A stretch of DNA of 64,000 nucleotides from contig OZ005619.1 of the NCBI GenBank assembly GCA_963930655.1, forward strand, positions 2,524,501-2,588,500, read 5' to 3'. This document shows, piece after piece, positions 45,342-57,834 of the stretch. Made by a program: the position numbers and the translations under genes. This stretch comes from Myrica gale. Taxonomy: Eukaryota; Streptophyta; Magnoliopsida; Fagales; Myricaceae. The notes under the pieces were generated by a model. It ran no database searches, had not been told where the DNA came from, and was given only the letters and a program-made list of their open reading frames with translations. Numbering within the stretch: the stretch's first letter is position 1; each line of letters begins with the position of its first letter.

Positions 45342-48114
45342 TTATTCCTTTTTCTTTGATGGTTTCTTTGGATAAATCCTTCGGTTAGGATTTTCCGGTT
45401 TGTTGCATGACCGTGCATTGTGCCCCTCTACTAAACATTTTCCGCACCGTACGGGGAGCCCCCTTCTTGTGATATGGTACTCATCATGTGGCTCATCCTC
45501 TGCTCTAACCCGAGCTTTCTTAGGCCTCCCAGGCATTGCCCTCCATACCGGTGGTTGAAGTGGACCAGATGCAGATTGCGGCCATAGATTAGCACCTGGC
45601 ATGGCATATATTACATGTGAGTACGATGCCTCATATGCTGCTTTACGGTAGCAATCATCTACAAAGTCCTCTGGTAAGAGTTTTTCTGCGAATATGGCAG
45701 CACACGCATGCTCACAAGGAATTCCTGTGAGTTGCCATCGGCCACACGAGCAAATTATTTCACCAATTTTCACTAGCTTTCGGTCAGCATCCGCTGTGTC
45801 AACCTCATATGTAGTTCCGTCACTCCAGAGACTCAAGACTGGCAGCCATGCTCTTGTTTCTTTCCAGTTTTTTTGAATACGGGGGCATATCTCCCAAGAG
45901 GCCTTTGAAATTCCTAATCGTTTCTGTTTGAAACGATTCATCAGCATTCTTCTAATTACGTCCAGCATAGTCAACAGTGGCTTGTCCCGTGCCTCTTTGA
46001 TCCACGAATTAAAAGTCTCCGCAATATTGGATAGGAGGATATCACATTTTGTAGTTTTCCTGAAAGCATGCTTCGACCATCCCTTTGGATCCACCTTCGA
46101 CAAATAGTCATATGCCCCCGCACTGACCCCCTTCAAATTCTCCATGTTCTGCTTGAAGATAACTTCGGTACATGATCGAGCAGCCCTCCACAATGCATCT
46201 TTGACTGGTTTGCCTCGAAACCCTTGCGACTTCACATTTGCATGCAAGTGTCGGACACAATGTCGTTGCTCTTCATTAGGGACCAAAGCCTCCAATGACT
46301 CCCGTAGACCCTGACAAAGACAAAAGAAATAAGTCAAGAAACACGATGGTAGTGAAGAAACAATTCATCGAATAGGTGGTGTTCCTTCTCATCCAGCTCC
46401 TCGCAAATGAAACAAAATAAAATAATATACATGTATTTAATGAATAATATAATATAATATGCTGAATCATGGGATTCGTTGAGATTTTATCTAATGACGC
46501 CTTTTGGCGGTTTGACATCCATGTCCAAGCACGCCCCTCCCCAATATCCTCCATCAAAGTTTGAATAAACCACGTCCATGATGATCGACGTTCCACTTCA
46601 CAAACAGCATACGCTAGCGGATACATATCGTCGTTTGCGTCTTTTCCCACTGCACAAAGCAGCTATCCGCCGAAGGGTCCCTTTAGATGACAACCATCCA
46701 ACACAATAACAGGTCGACAACCATCCAGAAAGCCTCGTTTGCAGGCGTCAAGGCGCACATAGATACGTTGAAAACGTGGACCATCTCTATGTACTTTGAC
46801 ACAAGTACCAGGATTGCTCTGAATTAGGGCCTCGCAGTAGTCGTACACATACTTGTACTGATCAGCGTGCTTCCCGTAGATCATCTTCAATGCTAACTTC
46901 TTCGCCCGGTACACATGATTCTTCGAAACACAAACATGGAAGTCCCTCCGTATATGGTTAGCCAAAGCTGTAGCTGGGATATTAGGGTCATCCCGTACAA
47001 TCTCTAAATAATGTGCAGCCGTGAATTTGTAGTTCAACTTTGTGTTCTTGTGATGCGCGCCGCATTGATGTCTGGGCTGAAAATGCTTGATCTGCACAGC
47101 GTCTTTATGGTACATGAAAGACGCATGTATCCTCCACCCATATGCCCTCTTGCAAACTGCAGTGGCCCGAAGCTTATCATTTTTAATGTACTTGAAATCA
47201 AAGTGCCTTTGAACTCCAAATAGCTTTAAGGCCTCCTTAAATATCCCGAAATCCCTAAACCTCATCCCGCTTTCCAGGTGGACCCTGCCTTTTAACTCAT
47301 CTTCATGAAACTCCCTACATTTTGGCCTCCTGGGCCCATCACTGTCGGAGTCATCATGTTCACTAATACTTTTAGATGCCTCACTATCTGAGGCCACTGG
47401 ATCCTCCACGTCAACTCCACATGTAGACCCACATCCAAACCAATCCATATAAGCCTTCCTCGCTTCAGCATGCACATCATTTGTGGGTTCCTGATTAGTT
47501 CTCACGTCCTCCTCATCAACAATAGGCCGCTTTCCTCTTGCTTTTTCTTGATCGTTGGCTATTGCACTTGGGTCAGCCTCAGCATCTACACACGGTGTGT
47601 CCCCAAACAAATCTACGTCTTCCTCATCAGATTCTTCGAAGTCACTCAGCTCTCCATCAACCCTAGCAGCATCCAACTCCTCAGGGTCATCTCCCTGATC
47701 ACCATCATGACGAGCACCAAAAACCCCCTCTTCCTCAACAGAATCTTGAAAAAATCCATGCGGCCACTGATCGGGAAGCTTTTCATTAACATCGTATACA
47801 TCTGCCACGCTGGTTTTGTGATCTCCAAAAAACCTCAAAGAGTCTTCGCCGTATTTTTCAATACGTTGTATGATGTTCAACACATCACGATCACTTTCAA
47901 GTCTCCTGATGCCTCGCTCAACTGGTTCTCCATCAAATTTGCACCATAAATCCATTGGTTCATGATACTTCAAGTCCTCCTTCACAAACTTCCATAAGTG
48001 AGTAACGGACAAACAGTCCGGGTCAAACCTTCCAGCTTCAAACACTTCCCCTCCAACGTAAGTTCCATGATCAAAACTTATCCTCCCTCCATGGTGCATA
48101 AACACTTTCACCAT
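45342..48114 (-). pseudogene. MuDR-type (MULE) transposase
   Basis: Exon 1 46501-48114 and exon 2 45342-46310 would give about 860 aa. Order: N-terminal PB1-like domain of plant transposons (MVKVFMHHGGRISF...), an acidic linker, the MuDR DNA-binding region (VHLESGMRFRDFGIFKEAL, about residues 275-400), the catalytic MULE domain, a SWIM zinc finger (IICSCGRWQLTGIPCEH) and a C-terminal zinc knuckle (CGKCLVEGHNARSC). The first catalytic Asp (VLDGCHLKG, about 473) and the Glu (NIAETFNSW, about 636) are present. The second is Asn in MSNRQK (about 535), where Asp is usual. Codon 484 is TAG, where the family has Gln (FGG-Q-LLCAVG). The intron 46311-46500 has a GC instead of a GT donor, with a normal AG acceptor. 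Start chosen at MVKVF, the family's usual opening. Confidence 0.85.
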
Positions 48115-49142
48115 CTACATAGTCATAAGCGAAAATATTTTAACATCAGTGAATTGGACGAAGTAACAAACATATTACATTATTGATAATATTGATAATT
48201 CTTTCAACTTGGAATGCAGAGAAGTACAACAGCTAAAGTCATCAAGTTTATGTCAAACTAAAAGAAGGGAGAGTGAAAAAAAACCACTAAGAGATAAACA
48301 AACTATTCAAAGTTGTAACCATAGCAAACAAAAACCACCTGCCATTAATGTTTAAAATAATCTCCTCACAGAGTAAATGGACATGGGACCATATGCAGTA
48401 ACAGATTACCATCTTAAGAATAATTGTATGTTATCTTAGCAATACTTTTAGAAACAAGAAAATGAACCGCCTCCAACACAGAGGAACTAAATAAAAGCTC
48501 CTAAACTTACATGCCAAACTCGAAAGGGAACAAGGAACAAGAATTTGAAATAATAATTTAGAAGCAATGCTACCTATATCAGTTATTTAATCATATTACA
48601 ATCTTGAGTGCACAGATGAACCATAGGCAGCAAGTATCTATATTCACGGATACCATGTTGAAAGGACAAAAATACTCGATTAGAAATGAGTAACTAAATA
48701 AAGAATTGGATCTGGACACCCAAGACGTAATAAATAAAGAACTGGAAAGAAAACGACAAATAACAGGAGCCGCAAAGATGAGTAGAATAAAGAAAGCAAC
48801 AATCAGTGAACGTGACCCCAGGTCTCTGTGGACACCGCGGCCAGGTTTAATAAAACAACATATTCAACTGCAGAATACAAAAGAAAAGTTTCCTGTACTT
48901 TACCCCTACAAGTGGTCCACCATTTCATCCCCACCTTCATGCGCAAAGAATGGACCACTTTTGTTCTTGACCATCACCCAAATCTTAAGCAAAAAGCACC
49001 ACCGACAACTCTTTTTTTTCTTTTTTTAATAAAACCCATTTTTGACCAGTGTTCCATCAATTTGCCAATCTTTATCCTATTAACAACACAAACTGATAAT
49101 ACAAATACCCACTACTTTCCAAAAGAAATCATTTGAGTTCAC
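48115..49142. other. MULE 5' region upstream of the transposase
   Basis: AT-rich DNA between the transposase start and the right TIR. Probably transposase leader and promoter. No further gene recognised. Confidence 0.45.
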
Positions 49143-49673
49143 GTGGTACCTTTCGAAAATAGTTCGGTGAAGAGCAGCTGTTCGCAACGAACAAAACGCA
49201 GGTAACGATGGGTCCTAGAAGTAAACCTGAGTTCACGCCGGGATTTGTCTTCGATGACCTTCACGTCGAGATCTGTCTTCGGCGAAGTTCGGGATTTCTA
49301 TTCGGCCAAGTTGAGTCCTTAGGGTTCGGGAAAATTTGGGGAAATTTCGGGGTTGGTCCTTAGGGTTCGGAAGAAATTTGGGGGGAGTGGTTCGAAATTT
49401 CGCGAAACTAATTTGGGTATTTTGGGGCATTTTAGGGATTTCAGCTTCGAATTATACACGTTGCTTCTTATTATTTTTTTCTCATTTTTAAATGTGCCAC
49501 GTCAGCAAACACGTGTCTTCTGTTAGCCACGTCAGCAATTCCGTCCAATAAGTTGACGGCAGGACTCTTCTGGGAATAAGGCCAAACCCCAGAGGTTTTT
49601 TAAGAGAAATTCATACCCTAAGGACTAAACTGGGAAATGGTCATACCCCAGGGACGTACGAAGCATTTTAGCC
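49143..49673. repeat. MULE right terminal inverted repeat
   Basis: Inverse copy of 42263-42700, ending ACGTACGAAGCATTTTAGCC. Carries about 90 extra bases (a duplicated GGTCCTTAGGGTTCGG-type stretch near 49310-49400). As the transposase is on the minus strand, this TIR lies upstream of it and may contain its promoter. Confidence 0.85.
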
Positions 49674-49682
49674 TTTCTGAAA
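49674..49682. repeat. MULE target-site duplication, right
   Basis: TTTCTGAAA, identical to 42254-42262. Confidence 0.85.
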
Positions 49683-49729
49683 ACTACGGGAGATAAGCAT
49701 CCAAGCTAGCTAGAATATGAATATATACC

Positions 49730-49912
49730 GGGGATGTTTGTTTGCCAAAAAATTGGGGAATATTCCCGAAATTTTGGGAATTTTTACTTTATTGAGATTT
49801 ATTGGGGTTTGTGAAAGGTGAAGTGTGTAGGTGTAAAAGTTAAAAATTTTGGAATTTGTTTGGTTTGTTCGATTTGTTGAGACCCCAAATATTTTGGGTC
49901 TCAAACATGCCC
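49730..49912. mobile_element. MITE, GGGATGTTTG ends
   Basis: Starts GGGGATGTTTGTTTG and ends CAAACATGCCC. ACC(G) is repeated on both sides. AT-rich interior; non-coding. Confidence 0.6.
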
Positions 49913-50452
49913 ACCGTCTCTCTCATCCTCATCTCTCTCAGAAAAAGAAACTTATACAAAATCTTGGATTCACTTAGAAAAACAAATTTGATATGATCTG
50001 AGCATAAGATTGGCTTAATTTTATATGGCAATTTATACTGCAACATTCCTGCGGATCCTTCTAGAGCATCTCGTACGTGACGTTGAAACCTGACAAAAAA
50101 ATCAGAGGTAGACGTGGAGAACCGTGGATGCATGCTTCTCTTCTCGCTGGACGGCTGGAGTTTCTTTATTTGTTTATTTACGGCTCCATTATTTCCGGAA
50201 TTTTTGCTGTTGCGTGAACTTGTGTCTGTGGCCTTATTCAGTTGGCTAGTGGGTCTATAATTTCAGTTCTGCTGGACATGACAAAAGAGGAAGATTCCTC
50301 TTCTTGTTCTCCACTGCACGCGTCAAGATGCATAGGACTGAATGAGTTGTTTAACTCTAATGTCCGTCTATCGCTCAGGAAGCTTTGAATAATTTATTCT
50401 TTGATTTTTTTAAAATTTTTTTTCAAAAGACAGATTTTAACAGATTTTTACC
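49913..50452. other. Intergenic, no feature seen
   Basis: No gene or repeat recognised. Confidence 0.45.
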
Positions 50453-50632
50453 GTTGTGGTTGTGTTGAAAAATTTTTGTTATTGAGTTTTGTGTTGGTAT
50501 TGGATTTAGTAAAAAAGTTAAGAGAGGTAATTTTTTATATTTTTTATATTTTTTTATAGGAGAGATTATATTGTAATATTTTATTGTAAGTTGGTGAAAA
50601 ATATTGTGATATTTTTGGTGCAAACGCACCCT
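50453..50632. mobile_element. MITE, GTGTTTG family
   Basis: Starts GTTGTGGTTGTGTTG and ends GGTGCAAACGCACC; interior TTGGTATTGGATTTAGT and GAGAGGTAATTTTTTATA match 39661-39863. Confidence 0.6.
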
Positions 50633-51216
50633 ACATTGTGTTTGGTTTTAGTGGACAAAAATAACTTCCACACACACAAATCAACAATGTGTTATCAGCT
50701 CATCAGCTCTATTACTAGTCCAGTTCTTGATGGAGGTTATTTTGATCTGTTTTTTTTTTCTAGCTGATAAAGACAATTTTAATAGCTTTTCCTGAGAGAG
50801 AGAGGCCTGTTTAAAGTTTATATATACAGAAATCCTCTGTGTAGCTTGGTTGGTCAGGTGAAAGAAGAAAGGAAAAAGACGAGGAAAAACAAAAAGCCCA
50901 TCCCCACCACAAGGATAAAAATACAGTGATCCCGATTTGGTCAACCAGAAACTTAAGTAGAGTGGGTGCCTGATGAGGACCTCACGCAATTGCCTTCATT
51001 ATACGTGTCCCTCTACAACGTGACAATGACCGGTGTCCCATTCCTGTAATCCCGTTTATGACTCTTTATCTTTATCTTTTTTTTTTGGATGATTTTTTAG
51101 ATAATCCCCCGCGGCAGTAGTAATAAAGGCCAAAGGAACCAGAGGCCAGTTCCTCAAGTCTCTCACTCGGCCTGATCTAAGATCTCTGGTTATCTTTGGA
51201 AAGAAAAGAAACGAAA
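50633..51216 (+). promoter_or_regulatory. Upstream region of the GAD gene
   Basis: Presumed promoter and 5' leader. A TAATAAAGG element at about 51119-51127 precedes a purine-rich leader ending AAGAAACGAAA-ATG. No transcription start can be fixed from sequence. Confidence 0.35.
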
Positions 51217-54200
51217 ATGGTGCTCACAAGGACGTCCCCAGACGCAGAGAGTTTAAGCTGTACTTTTGCTTCCAGATATGTGCGTGAACCCCCTCCCAAG
51301 TAAGCTGTTTTTTCATGATTTAACCTGATCTCTCTCTCTGTTTCGTTCTTGGGAATGTATAAGAAAATTGGAACGGTTTTGGTTTTGGAGTTAAAAGAGA
51401 AATAAAAACATATTATGTAACGAAGGAGTGTGCTTTCTTTCTTTTGGTTGATTGCAGGTTCAGGATGCCAGAGAAGTCCATACCCAAAGAAGCGGCGTAT
51501 CAGATAATAAGCGACGAGCTCATGCTGGATGGGACGCCGAGGTTGAACTTGGCGTCATTTGTGACCACTTGGATGGAGCCCGAGTGTGATAAACTCATCA
51601 TGGCCTCGATCAACAAGAACTACGTGGACATGGACGAGTACCCAGTTACCACCGAGCTCCAGGTGTGCCTACATAGCTTCCGTAAAAAAATGGTTTAGAT
51701 GGTGCAGGGAGCCGGGGACTACTCTAGTCGGATGTTTTTTTTTTGTTCTTTGGTGTTGTGTTGTTTTGATGTTCTTCGAATTTTTAGAACTGTTAAATCT
51801 ATCAAGTAGAAGAATTACCAAAATATCAGTGCATTACAACTGATCGACCCTGAAATTAATCTCTTCTTGTGAAAATGCGGATTCACATGCCATTATCCTG
51901 GATTCCTAAAAATCCTCTCTGAAAATGCAGATAAATGTCGCTCTAAGATAAGTTGGTAAAATTTTAATCTTTGTTCTACGGTATATGACATGGTAAAATA
52001 AGTGATCTTGTATTCTTGTTGAATAATCACAGATCTTTCTGGTTTGGGGATACCTACTCAGGTTGTTACCTCTTTAAGATGGAGACGACTTTTAGATGGA
52101 ATAAAAATCAATAGAGGACCCACTTCTTCCCTGCCTGCAAAAACCTAAAAAAGAAGAAGGAAATATTGATAGTTCATTGTATTAAGAAATTAGAGAAGGC
52201 TTGACTTGTTGGATAATCTTGTCTCGACATGTTAGTTCTTAGAGAAATCCGCACATCTCTAATTTGAAAGTTTTGATGTCTTTGCACTTTAGCCTACATG
52301 TTGTTCTGAAGCAGAAAATATTGATATTTCAATTCTGCAGAATCGCTGTGTGAATATGATAGCCCAGCTATTTAATGCTCCTACTGGGGAAACTGAAGCT
52401 GCTGTTGGAGTGGGTACCGTGGGGTCTTCCGAGGCTATAATGCTGGCAGGTCTGGCTTTTAAAAGGAAATGGCAGATGAAGAGGAAATTAGAGGGCAAAC
52501 CGTATGATAAGCCCAACATAGTCACTGGTGCTAACGTGCAGGTTCGTTTCACATTGGTTTTAGGACTTTGCGCCACTTTAATAATTCAACTGCAGTCTTT
52601 ATTGATGTTATTATCACGTGTAACATACATTCTTCTTGTTCAAAGTTACCTCTGCCATGAATGTAAGATGAGCTTACGATGGTGTGGTGTGGTCCAAATA
52701 CTTTGACATTCTTCCTGTATTATTTTTGCATGAGTGGAGCTAGAAGTCTCTATGATAACGTTATGAAACTGATATAACTAAAACTAAGCTGATGGTTTCA
52801 GTGAAGGAACGGTCTTTGGTGCTTCGCCTAATTTACCTCCAAACATGGTCCACAGGTTTGCTGGGAGAAGTTTGCTAGGTATTTTGAGGTTGACCTGAAG
52901 GAGGTAAAACTCTCAGAGGGATATTATGTGATGGATCCTGTAAAAGCAGTTGAGAAGGTGGACGAAAACACCATCTGTGTTGCAGCAATTCTGGGATCCA
53001 CCTTAACGGGCGAGTTTGAGGATGTGAAGCTGCTTAATGAACTACTTACCAAAAAGAACAAGGAGACAGGATGGGATACCCCAATTCACGTTGATGCTGC
53101 CAGTGGAGGGTTTATAGCCCCATTCCTTTACCCTGATCTCGAGTGGGATTTTCGTTTGCCTTTAGTTAAGAGTATAAATGTGAGTGGTCACAAGTATGGC
53201 CTTGTCTATCCTGGTATTGGCTGGGTTGTTTGGAGGAGTAAAGAGGACTTACCAGACGAGCTTGTCTTTCATATAAACTATCTTGGATCAGATCAACCCA
53301 CATTCACCCTCAACTTCTCCAAAGGTAGGACCAATGTACATAAATAGAAGGTGTTATTCATCCATGGACTCGTACGTTTGCGCATAAGCTTTGTTTGATC
53401 CTTTGCCTTTCTAGATGTATCTCATCAAGTTTGTGTTTAAATTCAAATTCTGATACTGAATTATTTCTGTCGACTTTTTAGGCACACATAATAGCAAAGG
53501 GATTGATCACTTACTTAAGCAAAAGACGCAGAGCCATGAATTTAGCCTATAGTGTAACTTGTCAGATGTGAATGCCGACTAATTCCTGGATACATGTATT
53601 CCCTCCATCTCACAGTACAAAAGGGTTTAGTTATAGGTCAAACTTGTACATTTCCTTGGACACATTTTCTTAGAACGCAGTTAGGCTATTACTTATTCGT
53701 ATATAGCGTATTGAAGACCAAAAGATTCATTGCATTGTACAGGAGTTGTAGATTGGGTATTTTCAGTAACAAGCCTATAGAATCTGCTCATTTCTCTACA
53801 GATGACCTCTTTCTGTTTTGATATTTATTCTTTTATATATATTTTCAATTCTGGCAGGCTCCAGTCAAATAATTGCTCAATATTACCAGCTTATACGGCT
53901 TGGCTTTGAGGTAATATTTGCGTTTATTTGTACTTCTAAACTGAAGAAGGAATAAAAATATCTCTATCGCTTGATTCAGCAGATTGGAGGGTTCTTTTCT
54001 ACTTTTATTTTTCCTAATTCTGTTGTAATTTGATATGCAATGTTACCAAGGTTCCAAGAGGTGTTTTATCTGACTATTGGTGTTCTCTGGGTAAGATACA
54101 ATGTATGTAGCAAGATATTCTGGCAACACTATATTGAAGTTAGGCTCAGAAACATGTCCCATTTATAATAGGAAAGACACGATGCTGGGAATGAAAATTG

Positions 54201-55304
54201 CTCTAAGCGTATGCCTAATTCAGAATATGTTGAAAAATATTTTCTATAAAAGTCACCTTTGGAGTAACAAGTGAAGTTAACACAGGGTTGCTGAGGAACT
54301 GTTGGGAAGAATCCCTTGGGGCAGGTTCCAATGCCCCCACGAAACATGAATTGCCTAGTTATCCAATATTTATGACCTTTGTAAACCAGGTTGAATGTGT
54401 AAAGAAGTTAGAGCCATTAACATAGGTCAGGGCAAGAGTTTTAACATTATAAAGAACTGCATGTCACGAGTCCTACTGTCGAAAGACATTGTATGATTCC
54501 ATCTGTGCTGAAGGAGGCTTCAGCATTCTTTGATGGTCTTCGATACATCAAATTTTCATGTGTTGTTCACTTAGAATTGGTAAATTACATCAAATTTTCA
54601 TGTGTTGTTCACTTAGAATTGGTAAATTACAGTGACTTGAATTCGGTTAAAAGATAAAGATGATGGCAAAAGTGATTCCCTAAACAACATTTCTAGAGGT
54701 AACTCAAATATCTGAAACAGATCTTCTGGAAATAGTTGACATTACCATTTTAGGAAATCTGATAAGGTCCTACGTATCATTTTGAAATTTTTGTGATGAT
54801 CTTGACTGGGTAAAGGGTTACAAGAACATCATGGAGAACTGTATGGACAACGCGAGAGTGCTGAGAGAAGGGTTAGAGAAAACAGGGCGATTTGACATTG
54901 TCTCCAAGGATGTTGGAGTGCCCCTGGTAGCCTTCTCTCTGAAAGACAGTAGCAAGCACACCGTGTTTGAAGTATCAGAGAGTCTGAGAAGATTTGGGTG
55001 GATCGTTCCGGCTTACACCATGCCAGCTGATGCCGAGCACATTGCTGTCCTTCGCATAGTGATCAGAGAGGATTTCAGCCGAACCCTGGCTGAGAGGCTT
55101 GTGGGAGACATTTTGAAAGTTTTGTATGAGGTGGAGTCACGTCCAAGCTGTATCTCTGCCGACGCTGCTCACATCACAGCTGCGGTTGATGAGACGCAGC
55201 ATGCTGGTGGCGCAACTCATGTCCAAAATCGTGAAAGAGAGATTGCGGAGGAGGTAATCACCCACTGGAGGGAACTTGCGAAAAGGAGAGCTGGAGTTTG
55301 CTAG
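51217..55304 (+). CDS. GAD: Glutamate decarboxylase
   Basis: Six exons: 51217-51299, 51458-51662, 52341-52541, 52856-53324, 53858-53910, 54816-55304. All borders are GT-AG and phases agree; they total 1,500 nt, 499 aa, the usual plant GAD length (about 490-510). The enzyme is cytosolic and PLP-dependent, converting L-glutamate to GABA and CO2. The PLP lysine is K276 in [22 protein letters not shown], the substrate-loop HINYLG and NRCVNMI/FNAP blocks are also typical. The start MVLTRT is standard. The C-terminus ends [15 protein letters not shown], a Trp next to Lys/Arg residues as in the Ca2+/calmodulin-binding autoinhibitory tail of plant GADs. No lesion was seen. The SPDAESLSC region is more variable. 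A second GAD exon 1 lies 8.1 kb downstream. Confidence 0.95.
54545..54628 (+). repeat. 42-bp tandem duplication in GAD intron 5
   Basis: Two identical copies starting ACATCAAATTTTCATGTG, at 54545-54586 and 54587-54628. Intronic, so without effect on the protein. Confidence 0.9.
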
Positions 55305-55407
55305 TCATCTGAAGCCTCTCTTCTTTCTAATAATCTTAGCATTTGCTTTTTCTCGAGTACTTTGAAGTATGGTGTTTCTTGTTTGAATTTACATGTATGG
55401 TTGTCGC

Positions 55408-55413
55408 AATAAA
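55408..55413 (+). promoter_or_regulatory. Possible GAD polyadenylation signal
   Basis: AATAAA 104 bp after the GAD stop codon, just before a retroelement-like segment. Confidence 0.5.
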
Positions 55414-55439
55414 ATCTGTCGTACAGATAATGATCATTT

Positions 55440-55822
55440 CGAAGGAGTCGGATTGCTGCGATGTGCGCCCTTCTTCTTGCGGAAGCCGCCACCGTCTTGT
55501 ACGGTGGTTGTGTTTTGTGAGTTGTGTACCAGCTCTTGTGGCCGGTTTGTGTTGGTGTTTGTATTGTGTTTTGGCCCTTGTGGTCATGTTTTGGTTGTAT
55601 TGTCTGTGGCCCCTTGTGGTCGGTTGGTTCTGTGGTTTGTATTACGGCCCTTGTGGCTGTAGGTGGTTCCGGCTTTGTCGTCCGGATTGGTTTCTGGTAG
55701 GGCCTTTAGGTCCGATTAGGTCTTTCGCCGGCCTTCGGGTTGTTTTTACGTTTTGTTCTGGCTGTACGATTCTTGGTTTTTAATATATCTGTTATGTTGC
55801 TTAGAAAAAAAAAAAAAAAAAG
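55440..55822 (+). mobile_element. Poly(A)-tailed retroelement fragment
   Basis: GT-rich segment with four CCTTGTGG(T/C) repeats (about 55530, 55575, 55610, 55647), a TAATATATCTGTTATGTTGC 3' end, and an A-run of about 19 bases at 55804-55822. This resembles the 3' untranslated end of a plant LINE or a SINE. The left end and target duplication were not found. It lies directly downstream of GAD and could supply an alternative 3' end. Confidence 0.5.
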
Positions 55823-56489
55823 GTAGTTGTTCCACTATAACTGTTAACAGCTTACTTTTGGTTGGATTCCAAAAGGGTCTGCTGTCTTGGATTGAAGGAT
55901 AACAAGATAAGGCAAAGCTCAATCTCGTCAAAGGAAAGTGTTCTTCCAAAACCATAACGGTGGTTATGTCCCAACTCCCAAATTCCTCGGCAGAGTATGT
56001 GCAGCTCGGTTGCCCTTTCTTGTGATATGCATGGAATTCTGTTATTGGGGTCTACTTTTTGTGTCGTAACTAAAGGTATGTCCCGAGTCTATAGTTTTCC
56101 TTGCCGCAATTAATTGCCCCCACAACAAGGAGAAGCGAGGACAACGCTTGTAACCTTCTCAGCTTGGGTTCCAAGATGTTATTTTTCGCCATAAGGCACC
56201 ATTAGTGTGCTCATTGAGCATATCTATAGCACTTTCTCTTTGAAATATGCCAAAAGATCCATTACCAACCAGTCTACATGGGTTTCGGGTCATCTGATTT
56301 TTAGCTCTATTAACTCTTTCCGTAACTTTTTCTTTATTCAGAGTTCCACAATGTCGTGCTGACTGCTTTTAGAAGAGATATATATTGTGAGCGATGTTCG
56401 AATATCATAGAATACCATGAGAGACACACCCATTGGTTTTAGGAAGAATAACGACTTACTAATCTGACGTTCTTAACCTAGGTTATGTT
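55823..56489. other. Intergenic, no gene seen
   Basis: Sequence between the retroelement tail and the next MITE-like stretch. No frame resembles a known protein. Confidence 0.45.
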
Positions 56490-56640
56490 AGTTTTGAGAA
56501 TTTTTGTAGGATTTGAAGTATTTTGAGAATTTTTAGGTGATGTTAGAATTGTATTGGTGTTTGTGTAGAGATGGATGAGGTATAAAAAAGTAATGATGAT
56601 GTTAAAAATTTTTTTTTTTCGAATTTATTAATTTTTTATT
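56490..56640. mobile_element. MITE remnant, GTTCGG family
   Basis: Contains TTTTGAGAATTTTTGTAGG and ATTTTGAGAATTTTTAGGTGATGTTAG-like segments shared with 38798-38975. Ends not recognisable. Confidence 0.4.
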
Positions 56641-57073
56641 AAATATGAATATTTAAAGGTTAAAAAAAAGTAGAAAGTTGTAAAACTACAAAATGCTTTT
56701 CATGCTATAGTACAACTACAGTAGCATGACAGCAGGGACAAAGAGCCATGTGCAGGGGACAAAGGCAGTGGACACGCTCAGATGATCACTGTTCAGCATC
56801 CTAAAAAAATTAAGTTCGCTGAACATGGAAGACCACTGCATTCGGTACCGAACATCTCCCTAGTTAAGAAAAGTCCAATACGTCTAAATAAGGCCCAATA
56901 GGGAAAATTTTAAAAAGGGAGAATGTATCTTATTCTCCGAGACGACTCAAGAGGAGGAGGGGAAGATATTTTCTAAAAGTTCTCTAGGACCTAGGGCTAC
57001 ACGGCATGGAATTCGGTCTGGTTTTTGGACCGGAATGCGGTCGGACTGGATTTTCGGTCTTACTAATATAAAG

Positions 57074-57111
57074 GACCGGATCGGACCACTTATAAGTGGT
57101 CCGATCCGGTC
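57074..57111. repeat. Perfect 38-bp palindrome
   Basis: Each arm is GACCGGATCGGACCACTTA; the second arm is its exact reverse complement with no spacer. Confidence 0.9.
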
Positions 57112-57128
57112 TAGTAGAAAGCATTCTA

Positions 57129-57154
57129 GTCTGGACCACTTAAGTGGTCCAGAC
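57129..57154. repeat. Perfect 26-bp palindrome
   Basis: Arms GTCTGGACCACTT; exact reverse complement follows. Shares GGACCACTT with the neighbouring 38-bp palindrome. Confidence 0.9.
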
Positions 57155-57834
57155 CGGTTTTATTTCAATTTTTATTTTTTATTTTAATGCCTCTGCACAC
57201 TGGCAGAGGCACGACAGCTTCTGCGCAGTGAGCCTCTGCAGTATATACTTTTATACTTTTAAAAAAATATTAACTATGGTCCGGTTTCTAAAAATCTTAG
57301 ATCGGACCAAACCGCATTAATCCGGTCCAGACCAAACCGGATTCATCGGACAAAAATCACAAAACCGGTCCGATCCAATTTTATGGTCCGGTCGAGTCCT
57401 GCTAATACCCTCTTGAGAATTATGAGCGAATAGCTTCCTTACAAATAAATACTCTTGATTTTATTTTTCTATTAAATACTGACTTCAACATCGAGACTGA
57501 ATCCCAAGAAGAAGCTACGTTCGCTCTCTTTTGTCGACTCTTCAGGTTCACTTATCTAGGGCTTGAAGGTAGCCCATTGCTCAATTGATTGGGCCAGATT
57601 TTTTTGCAACATCACTACGATCCCATATTGTAGTAGCCTTCTTGCCTCGAGGGAAAAAACATAAAGGTTGGTCAATTGGAAATTGACACTGCTAATTTGA
57701 AGTTAAAAATGACATTTGATTTGTATTACTTTTATTAAACACATTTCAAAATTTTATTTTTACTTTTTATCACTCATTTATCAATTTTAATACACCTCAC
57801 TTTTAATAAAATTTTCATAAACATTTACTAAGGA

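Larger units (their letters stand above)
42263..49673 (-). mobile_element. Complete MULE (Mutator-like transposon), 7.4 kb
   Basis: Both ends begin GGCTAAAATGC. Long terminal inverted repeats cover about 42263-42700 and about 49143-49673, the right one longer by about 90 bp. They enclose a MuDR-type transposase on the minus strand and a GRF zinc-finger gene on the plus strand. The element is flanked by a perfect 9-bp duplication. The TIRs hold several CACGTG-containing CCACGTG/GACGTGGC motifs. The transposase has a nonsense codon and a changed catalytic residue, so the copy itself is probably not autonomous, although it could be moved in trans. Confidence 0.9.
56990..57415. mobile_element. 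Fold-back element rich in GGTCCGGTC motifs
   Basis: Begins around CTAGGGCTACACGGC and ends around GGTCCGGTCGAGTCCTG. Many copies of ACCGGAC/GTCCGGT run in both orientations, as in 'TAGGGCTGT...CCGGTCC' hAT-type MITEs of plants. Includes two perfect palindromes. Confidence 0.5.
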
